64,000 nt of DNA from Fulvivirga ulvae (lineage in GTDB: Bacteria; Bacteroidota; Bacteroidia; Cytophagales; Cyclobacteriaceae): contig NZ_CP089981.1 in the NCBI RefSeq assembly GCF_021389975.1, positions 3,807,501-3,871,500 of the forward strand. Reading direction: 5' to 3'. Every line of letters starts with the position of its first letter. Position 1 is the stretch's first letter. A program made the translations under genes and the position numbers. The notes under the pieces were generated by a model. That model was not told the DNA's origin. It saw nothing but the letters and a program-made list of their open reading frames with translations, and ran no database searches. Positions 1 through 8,073 of this stretch are shown here, in pieces.

Positions 1-99
1 AATTTTTTCATGATTTTGAGTTTTTAAATTTTACGTAATTTTTCCAGTACACCCTTTCGGGAGTTGATTAATAGTTGATATGTTATTGTTTAAGTTGCT

Positions 100-1152
100 T
101 TAGAAAGTTATTCCAAAACTGAAAGCATTTAGCTTTGGCCCTTTTCCTTCGGTGAATAGTTCATTCATATCATAGTTGAAAAAGAGGTCTGTTCCACGGT
201 ACCCCATCTGCAGCCGGAGACCGTAGCGGAAGTTATTCAGGTTATAATTGTCTTTGTCTTTATCCTTTTCCTTGCTACCGTCATCGTAGACGATCTTTGA
301 GTAGCTGGCTATCCGGTAACCGATATATCCACCTGCACCTATCCTGAACCCTCTTTGCTCTTCTTGCCATTCCTTTTTGTTATCCCATGGCCAGATGTCT
401 TTTTTTACTTTTCTAGGTTCCCCAAGCGAAAACATTGGTATCAGAGAGAAGTTGGCATAAGCAACCGTAAGTTTGCTTTTCTTGAAATCTGCATCAGGCA
501 AGTCAGTATCTTCAGCGAAAGTAGTGCCGTCGGAGCCATCAATTACTCTTACCCTGTCATTCTGGAATTTAAAATTATACCAGGTTACACTAGGGCCCCA
601 TTCAATATAAAGTGGGCCGCCTATGTAAGTGCTGTTAACAGAGTTGATACCCACATACCATGATCCAAATGGCCTTACAGTGTACAGTTCATCTGTTTCA
701 TCGGGAAATTTACCATCGTTTATATAATTGTTTGTGCCAATGTCAATGTTGAAGTAATGACGAGATTTTTGATGTTTTACTCCACAGTCGCTACAGCCAT
801 CACCTTCGCTATTTGTCGCAAGGGCTTCATTAGCGTTGTTTCCGGTGTTATCCATTACAATAGTAGTATCGGAAAGCAAAGTAGTCTGCCCGTTTTCTTC
901 TTTTACCAGACCTGTAGAATCATTCTCAAGCTTCAGGCTCAGTTGATCAAGAATGGCATTCAGGTCATAGTTTTTCAATGTTTCCAGATCCTGCTTATCC
1001 CTGACCAAAAAGATAATTTTACTCTTGCCGACATTAATGATTAACGAATCTGTTTGCTCCTGGGCGGTAGCCGGTATGCTCATGATAAGCATAAGCCCGA
1101 CCACCACGCTTCTGAACAATTTTGTTATTATCGATTTATTTTGAGTCGTCAT
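100..1152 (-). CDS. Outer-membrane beta-barrel protein, last gene of a sigma/anti-sigma operon
   Basis: The 350-residue protein starts with a signal peptide (hydrophobic core about residues 15-31, cleavage after ATAQ). An acidic, low-complexity stretch (about 75-118) follows, then a C-x2-C pair (C120, C123). The C-terminal two thirds alternates short hydrophobic and polar segments and ends in FSFGITF, with a terminal aromatic residue typical of outer-membrane barrels. It overlaps the anti-sigma gene by 17 bases, so the two are probably translated together. By analogy with other Bacteroidota ECF operons it may be a target or sensor of the sigma system. The exact function is not recognised. Confidence 0.7.
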   Translation of the reverse strand: MTTQNKSIITKLFRSVVVGLMLIMSIPATAQEQTDSLIINVGKSKIIFLVRDKQDLETLKNYDLNAILDQLSLKLENDSTGLVKEENGQTTLLSDTTIVMDNTGNNANEALATNSEGDGCSDCGVKHQKSRHYFNIDIGTNNYINDGKFPDETDELYTVRPFGSWYVGINSVNSTYIGGPLYIEWGPSVTWYNFKFQNDRVRVIDGSDGTTFAEDTDLPDADFKKSKLTVAYANFSLIPMFSLGEPRKVKKDIWPWDNKKEWQEEQRGFRIGAGGYIGYRIASYSKIVYDDGSKEKDKDKDNYNLNNFRYGLRLQMGYRGTDLFFNYDMNELFTEGKGPKLNAFSFGITF

Positions 1153-1996
1153 TTTCCTTTTTAAAATTCAAAGCGAATAGTTCATTTTTAGCCTCTCTTA
1201 ACTCTCCAAGCCCTGCGTCACTTTCCTTGAGGTTTTTGGCAAAGTCCACAACCTTTTTTAGTGGAGATATCTTTTCTTCTTTTTCTTCTGCCTTTGCTGT
1301 TGCTGTAGCGGTCTTAAAGTCTTCGATATTAAAGGTTATGGTCTGCCCCTTATCCTGTACCTCGGGCTGCTGATTGGTAGATGCAACAGTTGTTGAGTTA
1401 GTTGCATGGCTATGCAAAATTTTTATTTCTTCTTTTCCGGTTTCAGGTTCCCCGTTTTGATTTTCAATAGGAGTGTTTTCAACTTTAGCCACACTATTGA
1501 GATTATTGCTGGTTTCAATTCCGGACGAGCCATTCTCTAAAGTTTTTTTATTGTCTGACCTTTTTTCATCCTTGTTCCGGTCGCTATGGGCTGTAAAATT
1601 ATCCGTACCACTGACCTGTTGCGCCGGGGATGCTATTGTGCCACTGGCCTCCGGTTGGGCATTATTTTCCTGCTCTTCCAAAACCTGCGAGTCTCTTTCT
1701 TTTTTATCGGTAATTACTAACGGACTTTCAGTTTTGACAGAATGCTCTTCACCTTTTGTGTTTTCTTTCAGAGTCGCAATAGTCGTTGTTGTTTCAGTGT
1801 CATTGTTGAATAAAAATACTCCTGTAAAGGCAGCTAATAGCACTATTGTGGCTGCTATACCAGTATAGAACCAGATACCTTTCCTCTTTTTCTTCTGCTT
1901 ACCGGCCTGTATTCTTTCCCAGGCATTGGCAGAGGGTTTTCTCTCCAGGTCTTCCAGTTTCGTTTTAAATAAGTTATCCAGCTCTCGATTACTCAT
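1136..1996 (-). CDS. Single-pass membrane anti-sigma factor-like protein
   Basis: This 286-residue protein has a short cytoplasmic N-terminus with an NAWERI motif (about residues 24-29), a basic stop-transfer run (KKKRK) and one membrane segment at about residues 41-63. A long Asn/Thr/Glu-rich, presumably periplasmic tail follows. That layout, and its position 2 bases downstream of an ECF sigma gene, fits a Bacteroidota transmembrane anti-sigma factor that binds the sigma factor through its N-terminus. Sequence conservation in such proteins is low, so the call rests on topology and context. It overlaps the next gene (the barrel protein) by 17 bases. Confidence 0.65.
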   Translation of the reverse strand: MSNRELDNLFKTKLEDLERKPSANAWERIQAGKQKKKRKGIWFYTGIAATIVLLAAFTGVFLFNNDTETTTTIATLKENTKGEEHSVKTESPLVITDKKERDSQVLEEQENNAQPEASGTIASPAQQVSGTDNFTAHSDRNKDEKRSDNKKTLENGSSGIETSNNLNSVAKVENTPIENQNGEPETGKEEIKILHSHATNSTTVASTNQQPEVQDKGQTITFNIEDFKTATATAKAEEKEEKISPLKKVVDFAKNLKESDAGLGELREAKNELFALNFKKENDDSK

Positions 1997-1998
1997 GG

Positions 1999-2568
1999 CT
2001 ATTTGATCTTTTTCTGTAATGTCTTTTCTGCGTTCAATAATTGCTTTTGCAGCAACGTCCTTGCCCTGCTCAACTGCGATTTTGAAGTATTCTCGCTGAT
2101 CTCCAACTGCTCAGCTATCTCTTTGTGCGAATAACCTTCCACTGCGTACAGGTTAAACACCGTACGATAACCAATGGGCAGTTGTTGAATCAGGTTAAGC
2201 AGGTCTTCTGCTTCTAGGTGGGTACTTAGTGTACTGTAATCCGGCTCTCTGTCAGCATATTCTATATCCACTTCCAGGTACATCCCCTTGTTTCTCCTGA
2301 TATAAGTCAGCGACTCATTCACCATTATCCGCCGTATCCACCCTTCGAAGCTACCCTCTCCTTTAAACTGATCAATTCTGTCAAACACCTTCATAAAAGC
2401 ACTGATCATCACATCCTCCGCCTGATCCGGCTCCTTAATATAGCGGATACAAATAGCCAGCATCTTAGAGGCATACTTGTCGTACACATCTTTCTGCGCC
2501 TGGTCATCCTGTTTCCTGCATCGGCGGATCAGTACTTCTTCTTCTGTTTTGTGAATCTTTAGTTTCAT
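1999..2568 (-). CDS. ECF RNA polymerase sigma factor (RpoE-like)
   Basis: At 189 residues the protein has the usual size and two-domain layout of an ECF sigma factor. Region 2 (about residues 25-95) carries the DQAEDVMISAFMKVF and FEGWIRRIMVNESLTYIRR motifs. Region 4 (about 125-180) carries LPIGYRTVFNLYAVEGYSHK followed by the helix-turn-helix EIAQQLEISENTSKSQLSRA. It heads an operon with an anti-sigma-like gene and a barrel protein. A sequence resembling a self-recognised ECF promoter lies just upstream, so autoregulation is likely. The inducing signal cannot be read from the sequence. Confidence 0.9.
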   Translation of the reverse strand: MKLKIHKTEEEVLIRRCRKQDDQAQKDVYDKYASKMLAICIRYIKEPDQAEDVMISAFMKVFDRIDQFKGEGSFEGWIRRIMVNESLTYIRRNKGMYLEVDIEYADREPDYSTLSTHLEAEDLLNLIQQLPIGYRTVFNLYAVEGYSHKEIAEQLEISENTSKSQLSRARTLLQKQLLNAEKTLQKKIK

Positions 2569-2584
2569 TTAGGGGTCTTCACAA

Positions 2585-2616
2585 GGTAGATGCAAGTTAC
2601 ATACGAAACGTTGCAC
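2585..2616 (-). promoter_or_regulatory. Possible autoregulated ECF promoter
   Basis: On the minus strand a CAACGTTT box (2606-2613) and a CATCTACC box (2585-2592) lie about 13 bases apart, 17 bases upstream of the sigma-factor start. From memory, boxes of this AAC / CTA kind precede many Bacteroidota ECF genes that control themselves. There is no experimental support in the sequence. Confidence 0.4.
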
Positions 2617-2774
2617 GTGGTAGAAGAAAATCTATATTATTATATAAAGAATGCTTTTGCAGGCAGTAGTTGATGTTTTAGAATTAGGTAAGAGGTAAAA
2701 TAAGTAAAAGTCTGAAGTTGGTGCGAAGGTCGGGGAGGGTGCTATTTGGTAAAACAGTGAGCAGTTAAATTGAC

Positions 2775-2839
2775 CGTCATTGCGCTGAGTGAGGTACAGC
2801 CTGTCCCGAAAATTTTCGGGAAACGACAAAGCAATCCCC
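2775..2839. repeat. Dispersed palindromic repeat, family C
   Basis: The unit starts CGTCATTGCG, contains the palindrome TGTCCCGAAAATTTTCGGGA and ends AAGCAATCCCC. A second copy with the same ends and a variant palindrome is at 28483-28547. This is a non-coding intergenic repeat of the REP-like kind common in Bacteroidota. Confidence 0.75.
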
Positions 2840-2981
2840 TACTTTGAGCAGCGAATTAACCGGTATTCGATGATTATGAGTTCAATCCGATGTTTGAATG
2901 TAATGGAAAACAGGAAACAGCTAAACTAAAAAGAAGCTTTACCAAACCTGCAAAGAGTCTGGTAAAGCTATCAACCAATGG

Positions 2982-3890
2982 TCAAACCCTTTTGGGCTTG
3001 AGTCCGAATACACCAAGTTTCAATACATTATTGGCGATCATCAGTCCGGCGAGGATGCAGATGGCGCCAAGAATGGTCTCGATGGAAATAGATTCATCGA
3101 GAAAGGTTACACCCAGCACTACACCGAAGATCGGGAGGAGGTAAGTAACCATAGACAGAAACGATGCACTCGTATTTTCAATGATTCTGAAATAAACCAC
3201 ATAGGCAATGGCAGTCCCGAACACGGCAAGGATCAGCACAGAGCCTAGTGCATTAAATGAGATGGCTGCAATGTCCAAAGGGCCATCTATCCATAGCGAG
3301 AGAGGGATCATGTAAACAGATGCGATTAATAACTGAGAGGCCGGTGCGTGCATGGGAGGAGTCCCCTTCAAATAGATTCGGGTGTAGACCATGCCCATAC
3401 CATAGCTTGCAGCCGCCAGCGTGATGGCAAAGATCCCCCAAAAGGAGGCCTTAATGTCTGAGGTGAAATTGGGTGACAACAACACGATCAGGCCAATAAA
3501 GCCAAGGACAGTTCCCGCTATTTTTTGAACATTCATCTTTTCATCGGCAATCATGAAGTTGGCCAGTATTACAGTGAACAATGGCGTGAGCCCGTTAAGT
3601 ATAGAAGCCAAAGCACTATCGATATAGACCTCTCCCCAACTGATCAGTATGAAAGGCAGCGATTGGGCAAAGAACCCTGTAATGGCCACATGCTTCCAGA
3701 ACGATGCGGATTTTTTGAATTTAGAGCCGCTTATCAGCAAGAAGATGTACAGCGTTATGGCGGCAAGCACTATTCTCGAAGCTGCCAGGGTGATAGGAGG
3801 TATTTCTGCAACAGCCACTTTGATAAACAAAAATGATGGCCCCCACATGGAGGCCAACAGCAATAGCAGAAGTATATTTTTAATTCTCAT
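2982..3890 (-). CDS. EamA/DMT-family transporter
   Basis: The product is about 302 residues with roughly ten hydrophobic segments arranged as two EamA repeats, the usual DMT (drug/metabolite transporter) plan. The first repeat carries the typical WGPSFLFIK and ASRIVLA segments. The ATG at 3890 is preferred over the in-frame TTG three bases upstream. It starts 5 bases after the stop of a 54-codon ORF on the same strand, so the two probably share a transcript. A divergent LysR-type gene begins at 4171 and may control it. The substrate is unknown; relatives export amino acids or metabolites. Confidence 0.85.
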   Translation of the reverse strand: MRIKNILLLLLLASMWGPSFLFIKVAVAEIPPITLAASRIVLAAITLYIFLLISGSKFKKSASFWKHVAITGFFAQSLPFILISWGEVYIDSALASILNGLTPLFTVILANFMIADEKMNVQKIAGTVLGFIGLIVLLSPNFTSDIKASFWGIFAITLAAASYGMGMVYTRIYLKGTPPMHAPASQLLIASVYMIPLSLWIDGPLDIAAISFNALGSVLILAVFGTAIAYVVYFRIIENTSASFLSMVTYLLPIFGVVLGVTFLDESISIETILGAICILAGLMIANNVLKLGVFGLKPKRV

Positions 3891-3895
3891 CAATC

Positions 3896-4060
3896 TTATT
3901 TATTAAAAAGTGATAAAGCGATGTTGTGGTTTTTCTCCTGCTTCAGGTAGCAATGCCAGGCAAAATCATCAGCCTTACACATGTCTTGTTGTTTTTTTGT
4001 TGTTGATTTTACATCGTTTTCTATGCAGTAGCAGTTTGGTGTTAGAGTAAGTGCCTTCAT
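3896..4060 (-). CDS. 54-residue Cys-containing small protein, unknown
   Basis: An ATG at 4060 opens a 54-codon frame that closes 5 bases before the start of the DMT transporter. The product has four cysteines (C10, C12, C28, C37), a Lys/Gln-rich middle and the segment ADDFAWHCYLKQEKN. It has no signal peptide and no membrane segment. The tight spacing to the transporter and the absence of any other use for this 165-base stretch argue that it is real. Its size and lack of recognisable homology argue for caution. Confidence 0.4.
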   Translation of the reverse strand: MKALTLTPNCYCIENDVKSTTKKQQDMCKADDFAWHCYLKQEKNHNIALSLFNK

Positions 4061-4170
4061 GTCGTAATATTGTTTTTGATGTACCCAAGTTAACGGGTTG
4101 CATTTTTACGGGTTCTATTAATACGATGAATTTAATTTCTTATATTTATGAAAATAATTAATACATAAAA

Positions 4171-5100
4171 ATGGAGGTACGTCATCTTAAATTGGTAAAA
4201 GAGGTGGCCGATAAGGGTAGCCTTTCAAAAGCCAAAGACAGCTTGTTTTTGTCGCAGTCAGCATTGAGCCATCAGTTAAAAGAAGTTGAAAGCCAGCTTG
4301 GTGCGCCATTGTTTCATAGAGTAAATAAAAAGCTTGTATTGACAGGTGCAGGGAAAATAGTATTGGAATCGGCCGAGCGAATTCTTAGTGAATTGGAGCA
4401 AACCGAGATCTCGGTGAAAAAATATGTGAGCGGCGACAGAGGGTCATTAAGAATGGCCACCGAATGTTATACCTGCTACCACTGGTTGCCCTCGCTTATG
4501 GTGGATTTTAATAAGGAATTTCCTAATGTAGATATTGAGATATTACCGGAATATTCCAACGATCCTGTTACCCATATCCTTGAAGGGAAACTTGACCTTG
4601 CCGTGGTAAGTGGCAGAGTGGATAACCAGAATGTGAAGCTTACGGAGTTGTTCACCGATGAGCTGCTCGCCCTTGTGCCTGCTGACCACCCATGGACAAA
4701 AAAGAAATATGTGCAGGCGCAGGATTTTGCCGATCAACGGATAATTATACACTCTTTGCCCATTGAAACTGTAACGCTTTACAGAAAAGTGCTTATACCT
4801 GAAAATGTACAGCCTAAAAAGGTTATTCCCATTCAGATCACTGAGGCCGCAGTAGAAATGGTGAAAGCGGGAATGGGAGTAAAGGTATTGGCGAAATGGA
4901 TTATTGAACCTTACTTGCATGATAAAAGACTTGCAGTGGTACCAGTTACCAGAAAAGGGCTTTTCAGAACATGGTACGCTGTAACCATCAACAGGCCGGA
5001 TACTCCCCAGTACCTGATGAATTTTATGGAACATCTGCGCTGCAATATTGCCGGGGTTTGTAAAGGGTGTCAGGACGCGACAACGCCTTGTGTGAAATAA
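4171..5100 (+). CDS. LysR-family transcriptional regulator, MetR-like
   Basis: The N-terminal winged helix-turn-helix (residues 1-60, with SLSKAKDSLFLSQSALSHQL) and the substrate-binding domain (about 90-290) are both complete in 309 residues. The segment ATECYTCYHWLP at the start of the effector domain is like that of MetR proteins, which sense homocysteine. The C-terminal tail is unusual: four cysteines in a C-x5-C-x2-C-x6-C pattern within the last 20 residues. The gene diverges from the small ORF and DMT exporter and lies upstream of the molybdoenzyme gene. Either could be a target. Confidence 0.88.
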   Translation: MEVRHLKLVKEVADKGSLSKAKDSLFLSQSALSHQLKEVESQLGAPLFHRVNKKLVLTGAGKIVLESAERILSELEQTEISVKKYVSGDRGSLRMATECYTCYHWLPSLMVDFNKEFPNVDIEILPEYSNDPVTHILEGKLDLAVVSGRVDNQNVKLTELFTDELLALVPADHPWTKKKYVQAQDFADQRIIIHSLPIETVTLYRKVLIPENVQPKKVIPIQITEAAVEMVKAGMGVKVLAKWIIEPYLHDKRLAVVPVTRKGLFRTWYAVTINRPDTPQYLMNFMEHLRCNIAGVCKGCQDATTPCVK

Positions 5101-5207
5101 TTGTTATTGCTTTTAAGTAAGGCTACTCTATGCAGACTCGTTAAGGTGTGTATGGGGTAGTTATTCAGATTATATCCCACAAGCTGTCCGCTGTAGGTGA
5201 AAAAAGC

Positions 5208-5231
5208 ACCACCCACTTCGAGGTGGTTTTC
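5208..5231 (+). terminator. Possible weak terminator after the LysR gene
   Basis: ACCACC and GGTGGT arms separated by 8 bases are followed by TTTT. The stem is short, so this is tentative. Confidence 0.3.
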
Positions 5232-5321
5232 CTTAAGCAACAACCTTAGACGGCGGAAGACCTTGGCCAATAGTAGTGATTGTTTTAACTTAGTAGTAAC
5301 TATTACACGGTAATTCTAGAT

Positions 5322-7616
5322 ATGTCTGACCCCTCGAAAATCAAGGCTCAACCACCGGAAAAACACACCGGAATAAAGTTAACGCACCCTAAAAAGCTGG
5401 CAGGGGGAATACCTGCGGTGATCTCCTCCATGAAGCATGTTTACGGAGAAGCAGGTGTGATTGAAGGGACTAAGACCATGTTGAAGATCAACCAGTTTAA
5501 AGGGTTTGATTGCCCTGGTTGTGCCTGGCCCGATCCTGATAAGGAAAGGTCAGTCGTTGAGTTTTGTGAAAATGGGGCCAAAGCAGTGGCCGAAGAAGCC
5601 ACAACCGCCAGGGTAGATGCAGCATTTTTCAGAAAGCATACAGTAGAAGAATTATCCCGCTGGTCTGACTATGAGATTGGTAAAAGTGGCAGGTTAGTGG
5701 AACCCATGATATTAAAGGAGGGCAGCACACATTATGAACCCATCAGCTGGAAAGATGCCTTTAACACTATAGGCAAACAGTTAAATAATCTTCATTCCCC
5801 TGATGAGGCTATATTTTATACCTCAGGAAGGACCAGTAACGAAGCAGCCTTTTTATACCAGCTTTTTGTAAGGCAGTACGGTACCAATAACCTGCCCGAC
5901 TGCTCTAACATGTGCCACGAATCCAGTGGTTCAGGTTTGTCAGAAACAGTAGGTATAGGCAAAGGCTCGGTGAAGCTTGAAGATTTTTATGAGGCCGAAG
6001 TAATCATGATCATAGGCCAAAACCCAGGTACTAACCATCCCAGGATGTTAATTGCTTTGCAAAAGGCAAAAGAAAATGGCACTAAGATCATTACCATCAA
6101 CCCTCTGTCCGAAGCCGGGCTGATCAGGTTTAAGCACCCACAAAAGCCGCTGGATATGATCGGGAGCGGTACAAAGCTGACCGATCTGTTTTTGCAGGTT
6201 CGTGTTAATGGCGATGTCCCCTTGCTCAAAGCAATGCTCAAGCTGTTGCTTGAGAGGGAAGAAGCCGCTCCGGGCACTGTACTTGATCATGAATTCATTA
6301 AAAACAGCACCAGCGGTTATGAAGAGCTGATCGTTGATCTTCAGAAATATAACCTGGATGAGCTGATAGCCCAAACTTCTGTTTCAAGGGAGAAAATTGA
6401 AGAGGCTGTTGACCTGCTGGCCGGGAAAAAGAAAATTATTGCCTGCTGGGCGATGGGGCTTACACAGCATAAAAATGCTGTTGACAATATCCGGGAAGTA
6501 GTCAATTTGCTCCTACTCAAAGGAAGTATAGGAAAACCCGGAGCAGGAACCTGTCCCGTTAGAGGCCACAGCAATGTGCAAGGTGACCGCACCATGGGAA
6601 TATGGGAAAAACTAAAACCTGAATTTGGGCAAAAGCTTAAAGAAGTTTTCAATTTTGAGCCACCGCAAAAAGAAGGACACGACGTAGTAGGAGCCATTAA
6701 AGCCATGGCAGAGGGAAAAGCAAAGTTCTTCTTTGCTATGGGGGGCAACTTCCTCTCCGCTACTCCGGATACCGAGTTAACGGCCAAAGCCCTGGAGCAG
6801 TGTGACATGACCGTACACGTCTCCACCAAGTTAAACCGCAGCCATCTGGTACATGGCAAAACTGCCTTGATCCTTCCGTGCCTGGGTAGAACCGAACTGG
6901 ATGTGCAGGAAAGCGGGAAGCAATTTGTGACCGTAGAAAATTCCACCGGCGTAGTGCATCAATCCAGAGGAGGAAAGACCCCTGCCTCTGAGCATCTGCT
7001 GAGTGAGCCAAAAATAGTGGCCGAGTTAGCCAAAGCTACCCTGGGAAATAAGAGCAGTGTAGATTGGGACCACCTCGTTTCCAATTATGACAACATCAGA
7101 AATGTTATTGAGCAGACCATTCCTGGCTTTGACAACTACAATGATAGAGTAAGAAAGCCGGGCGGCTTCTACCTGCCCAACGGAGCCCGGGAGGGCGATT
7201 TCAAAACCCTGACCGGCAAAGCCAACTTCACCATCAACAAAAATCCCGAGCACAAACTAGCCGATGATGAATACCTGATGATGACCATCCGCAGCCATGA
7301 TCAATACAACACCACCATCTATGGCCTGGACGACCGCTATAGAGGTATACTCCATGAGAGAAGGGTGGTGCTAATGAACGAAAAAGATATCAAAAAGGCA
7401 GGACTAAAGCCAGAGCAGGAGGTAGACCTTGTAAGCAACTACGATGGTGAAAAACGTATAGCCAAAAACTTTTTGGTAATCCCTTATGATATCCCTTCAC
7501 GTTGCATAGGCACCTACTTCCCCGAGGCCAATGTATTGATCCCATACAATCATTATGCACATACCAGTAAAACACCTATTTCTAAGTCAGTGGTGGTGAA
7601 GGTGGAGAGGAGGTAA
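5322..7616 (+). CDS. FdhF/YdeP-family molybdopterin oxidoreductase
   Basis: The 764-residue protein matches the YdeP/FdhF-like branch of the DMSO-reductase family. Near the N-terminus is the FDCPGCAWPDPD motif (C64, C67). The catalytic domain has TSGRTSNEAAFLYQLFVRQY and CSNMCHESSG, and the Mo-bis-MGD binding segments include IIGQNPGTNHPRM and CPVRGHSNVQGDRTMGI. The C-terminal molybdopterin-dinucleotide domain (about 640-760) includes RSHDQYNTTIYGLDDRYRG. There is no Tat signal, so it is probably cytoplasmic. YdeP relatives are linked to acid resistance in Escherichia coli, but the substrate is unknown. It sits about 220 bases after the LysR gene on the same strand. Confidence 0.9.
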   Translation: MSDPSKIKAQPPEKHTGIKLTHPKKLAGGIPAVISSMKHVYGEAGVIEGTKTMLKINQFKGFDCPGCAWPDPDKERSVVEFCENGAKAVAEEATTARVDAAFFRKHTVEELSRWSDYEIGKSGRLVEPMILKEGSTHYEPISWKDAFNTIGKQLNNLHSPDEAIFYTSGRTSNEAAFLYQLFVRQYGTNNLPDCSNMCHESSGSGLSETVGIGKGSVKLEDFYEAEVIMIIGQNPGTNHPRMLIALQKAKENGTKIITINPLSEAGLIRFKHPQKPLDMIGSGTKLTDLFLQVRVNGDVPLLKAMLKLLLEREEAAPGTVLDHEFIKNSTSGYEELIVDLQKYNLDELIAQTSVSREKIEEAVDLLAGKKKIIACWAMGLTQHKNAVDNIREVVNLLLLKGSIGKPGAGTCPVRGHSNVQGDRTMGIWEKLKPEFGQKLKEVFNFEPPQKEGHDVVGAIKAMAEGKAKFFFAMGGNFLSATPDTELTAKALEQCDMTVHVSTKLNRSHLVHGKTALILPCLGRTELDVQESGKQFVTVENSTGVVHQSRGGKTPASEHLLSEPKIVAELAKATLGNKSSVDWDHLVSNYDNIRNVIEQTIPGFDNYNDRVRKPGGFYLPNGAREGDFKTLTGKANFTINKNPEHKLADDEYLMMTIRSHDQYNTTIYGLDDRYRGILHERRVVLMNEKDIKKAGLKPEQEVDLVSNYDGEKRIAKNFLVIPYDIPSRCIGTYFPEANVLIPYNHYAHTSKTPISKSVVVKVERR

Positions 7617-7635
7617 TCTAAGCCAACCGCTATGG

Positions 7636-7711
7636 TTCGGGAGACCCTGAATATTTTCTATCAAGCTTGATAGTAATATCAGAGTACAATACAGAAAATT
7701 TCAGGGTGACG
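7636..7711 (+). repeat. Dispersed palindromic repeat R1, copy 1
   Basis: The left arm CCCTGAATATTTTCT and right arm AGAAAATTTCAGGG can pair, enclosing a variable centre, and the unit ends GGGTGACG. Further copies are at 10085, 10924, 11146 and 13809, all intergenic. Confidence 0.8.
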
Positions 7712-7998
7712 ATTAGGAGGTTTATCCACGGCCTCTGATCATAAAGACTTTGACATTATCTGTTATGTAGTGTGGCTGTAATTTGAAAGGAGCAGACAAT
7801 GATAATTAGCCATTTTTAAGTTTAGAATTATTTAGCTCGAGTAAGATTTTTTAATGGTTTTTCTTTTGTCGTCCCTTCCGCAGCATTTTATGATTACAGA
7901 CCTGATTTGTAGGTGAAGTAGGCTCTAGCACTGGTAGCCCCAAATTTCCTTTATCAGATTACATAAAGAAGAAATAATTATATAAAACTCCTTTTACT

Positions 7999-8006
7999 TA
8001 ACTTTG
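7999..8006 (+). promoter_or_regulatory. Promoter -7 box (TAACTTTG)
   Basis: This matches the Bacteroidota -7 consensus TAnnTTTG and lies about 67 bases upstream of the TonB-C/LRR gene. No clear -33 TTTG partner is seen. Confidence 0.35.
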
Positions 8007-8073
8007 CTTATGCGATACTTAATTTAAGATATTGCATCTGTACACTTTAATTTCAAAATTTTAATTTCCTCAA

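Larger units (their letters stand above)
2569..2981. other. Intergenic stretch with one palindromic repeat
   Basis: Between the sigma gene and the end of the DMT transporter there is the putative sigma promoter, one copy of a dispersed repeat (2775-2839) and otherwise AT-rich sequence. Short open frames here have no recognisable protein features. Confidence 0.6.
7617..8073. other. Intergenic stretch with repeat R1
   Basis: This holds one R1 repeat (7636-7711) and a promoter-like box near 7999. The rest is AT-rich sequence in which no gene or RNA was recognised. Confidence 0.6.

Noticed and set aside
1..99. Left edge of the window
   Set aside because: AT-rich sequence after the barrel-protein gene; no convincing hairpin or coding signal.
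2890..3144. 84-codon plus-strand ORF over the end of the DMT gene
   Set aside because: It lies antisense to the DMT transporter coding sequence and has no features of its own.
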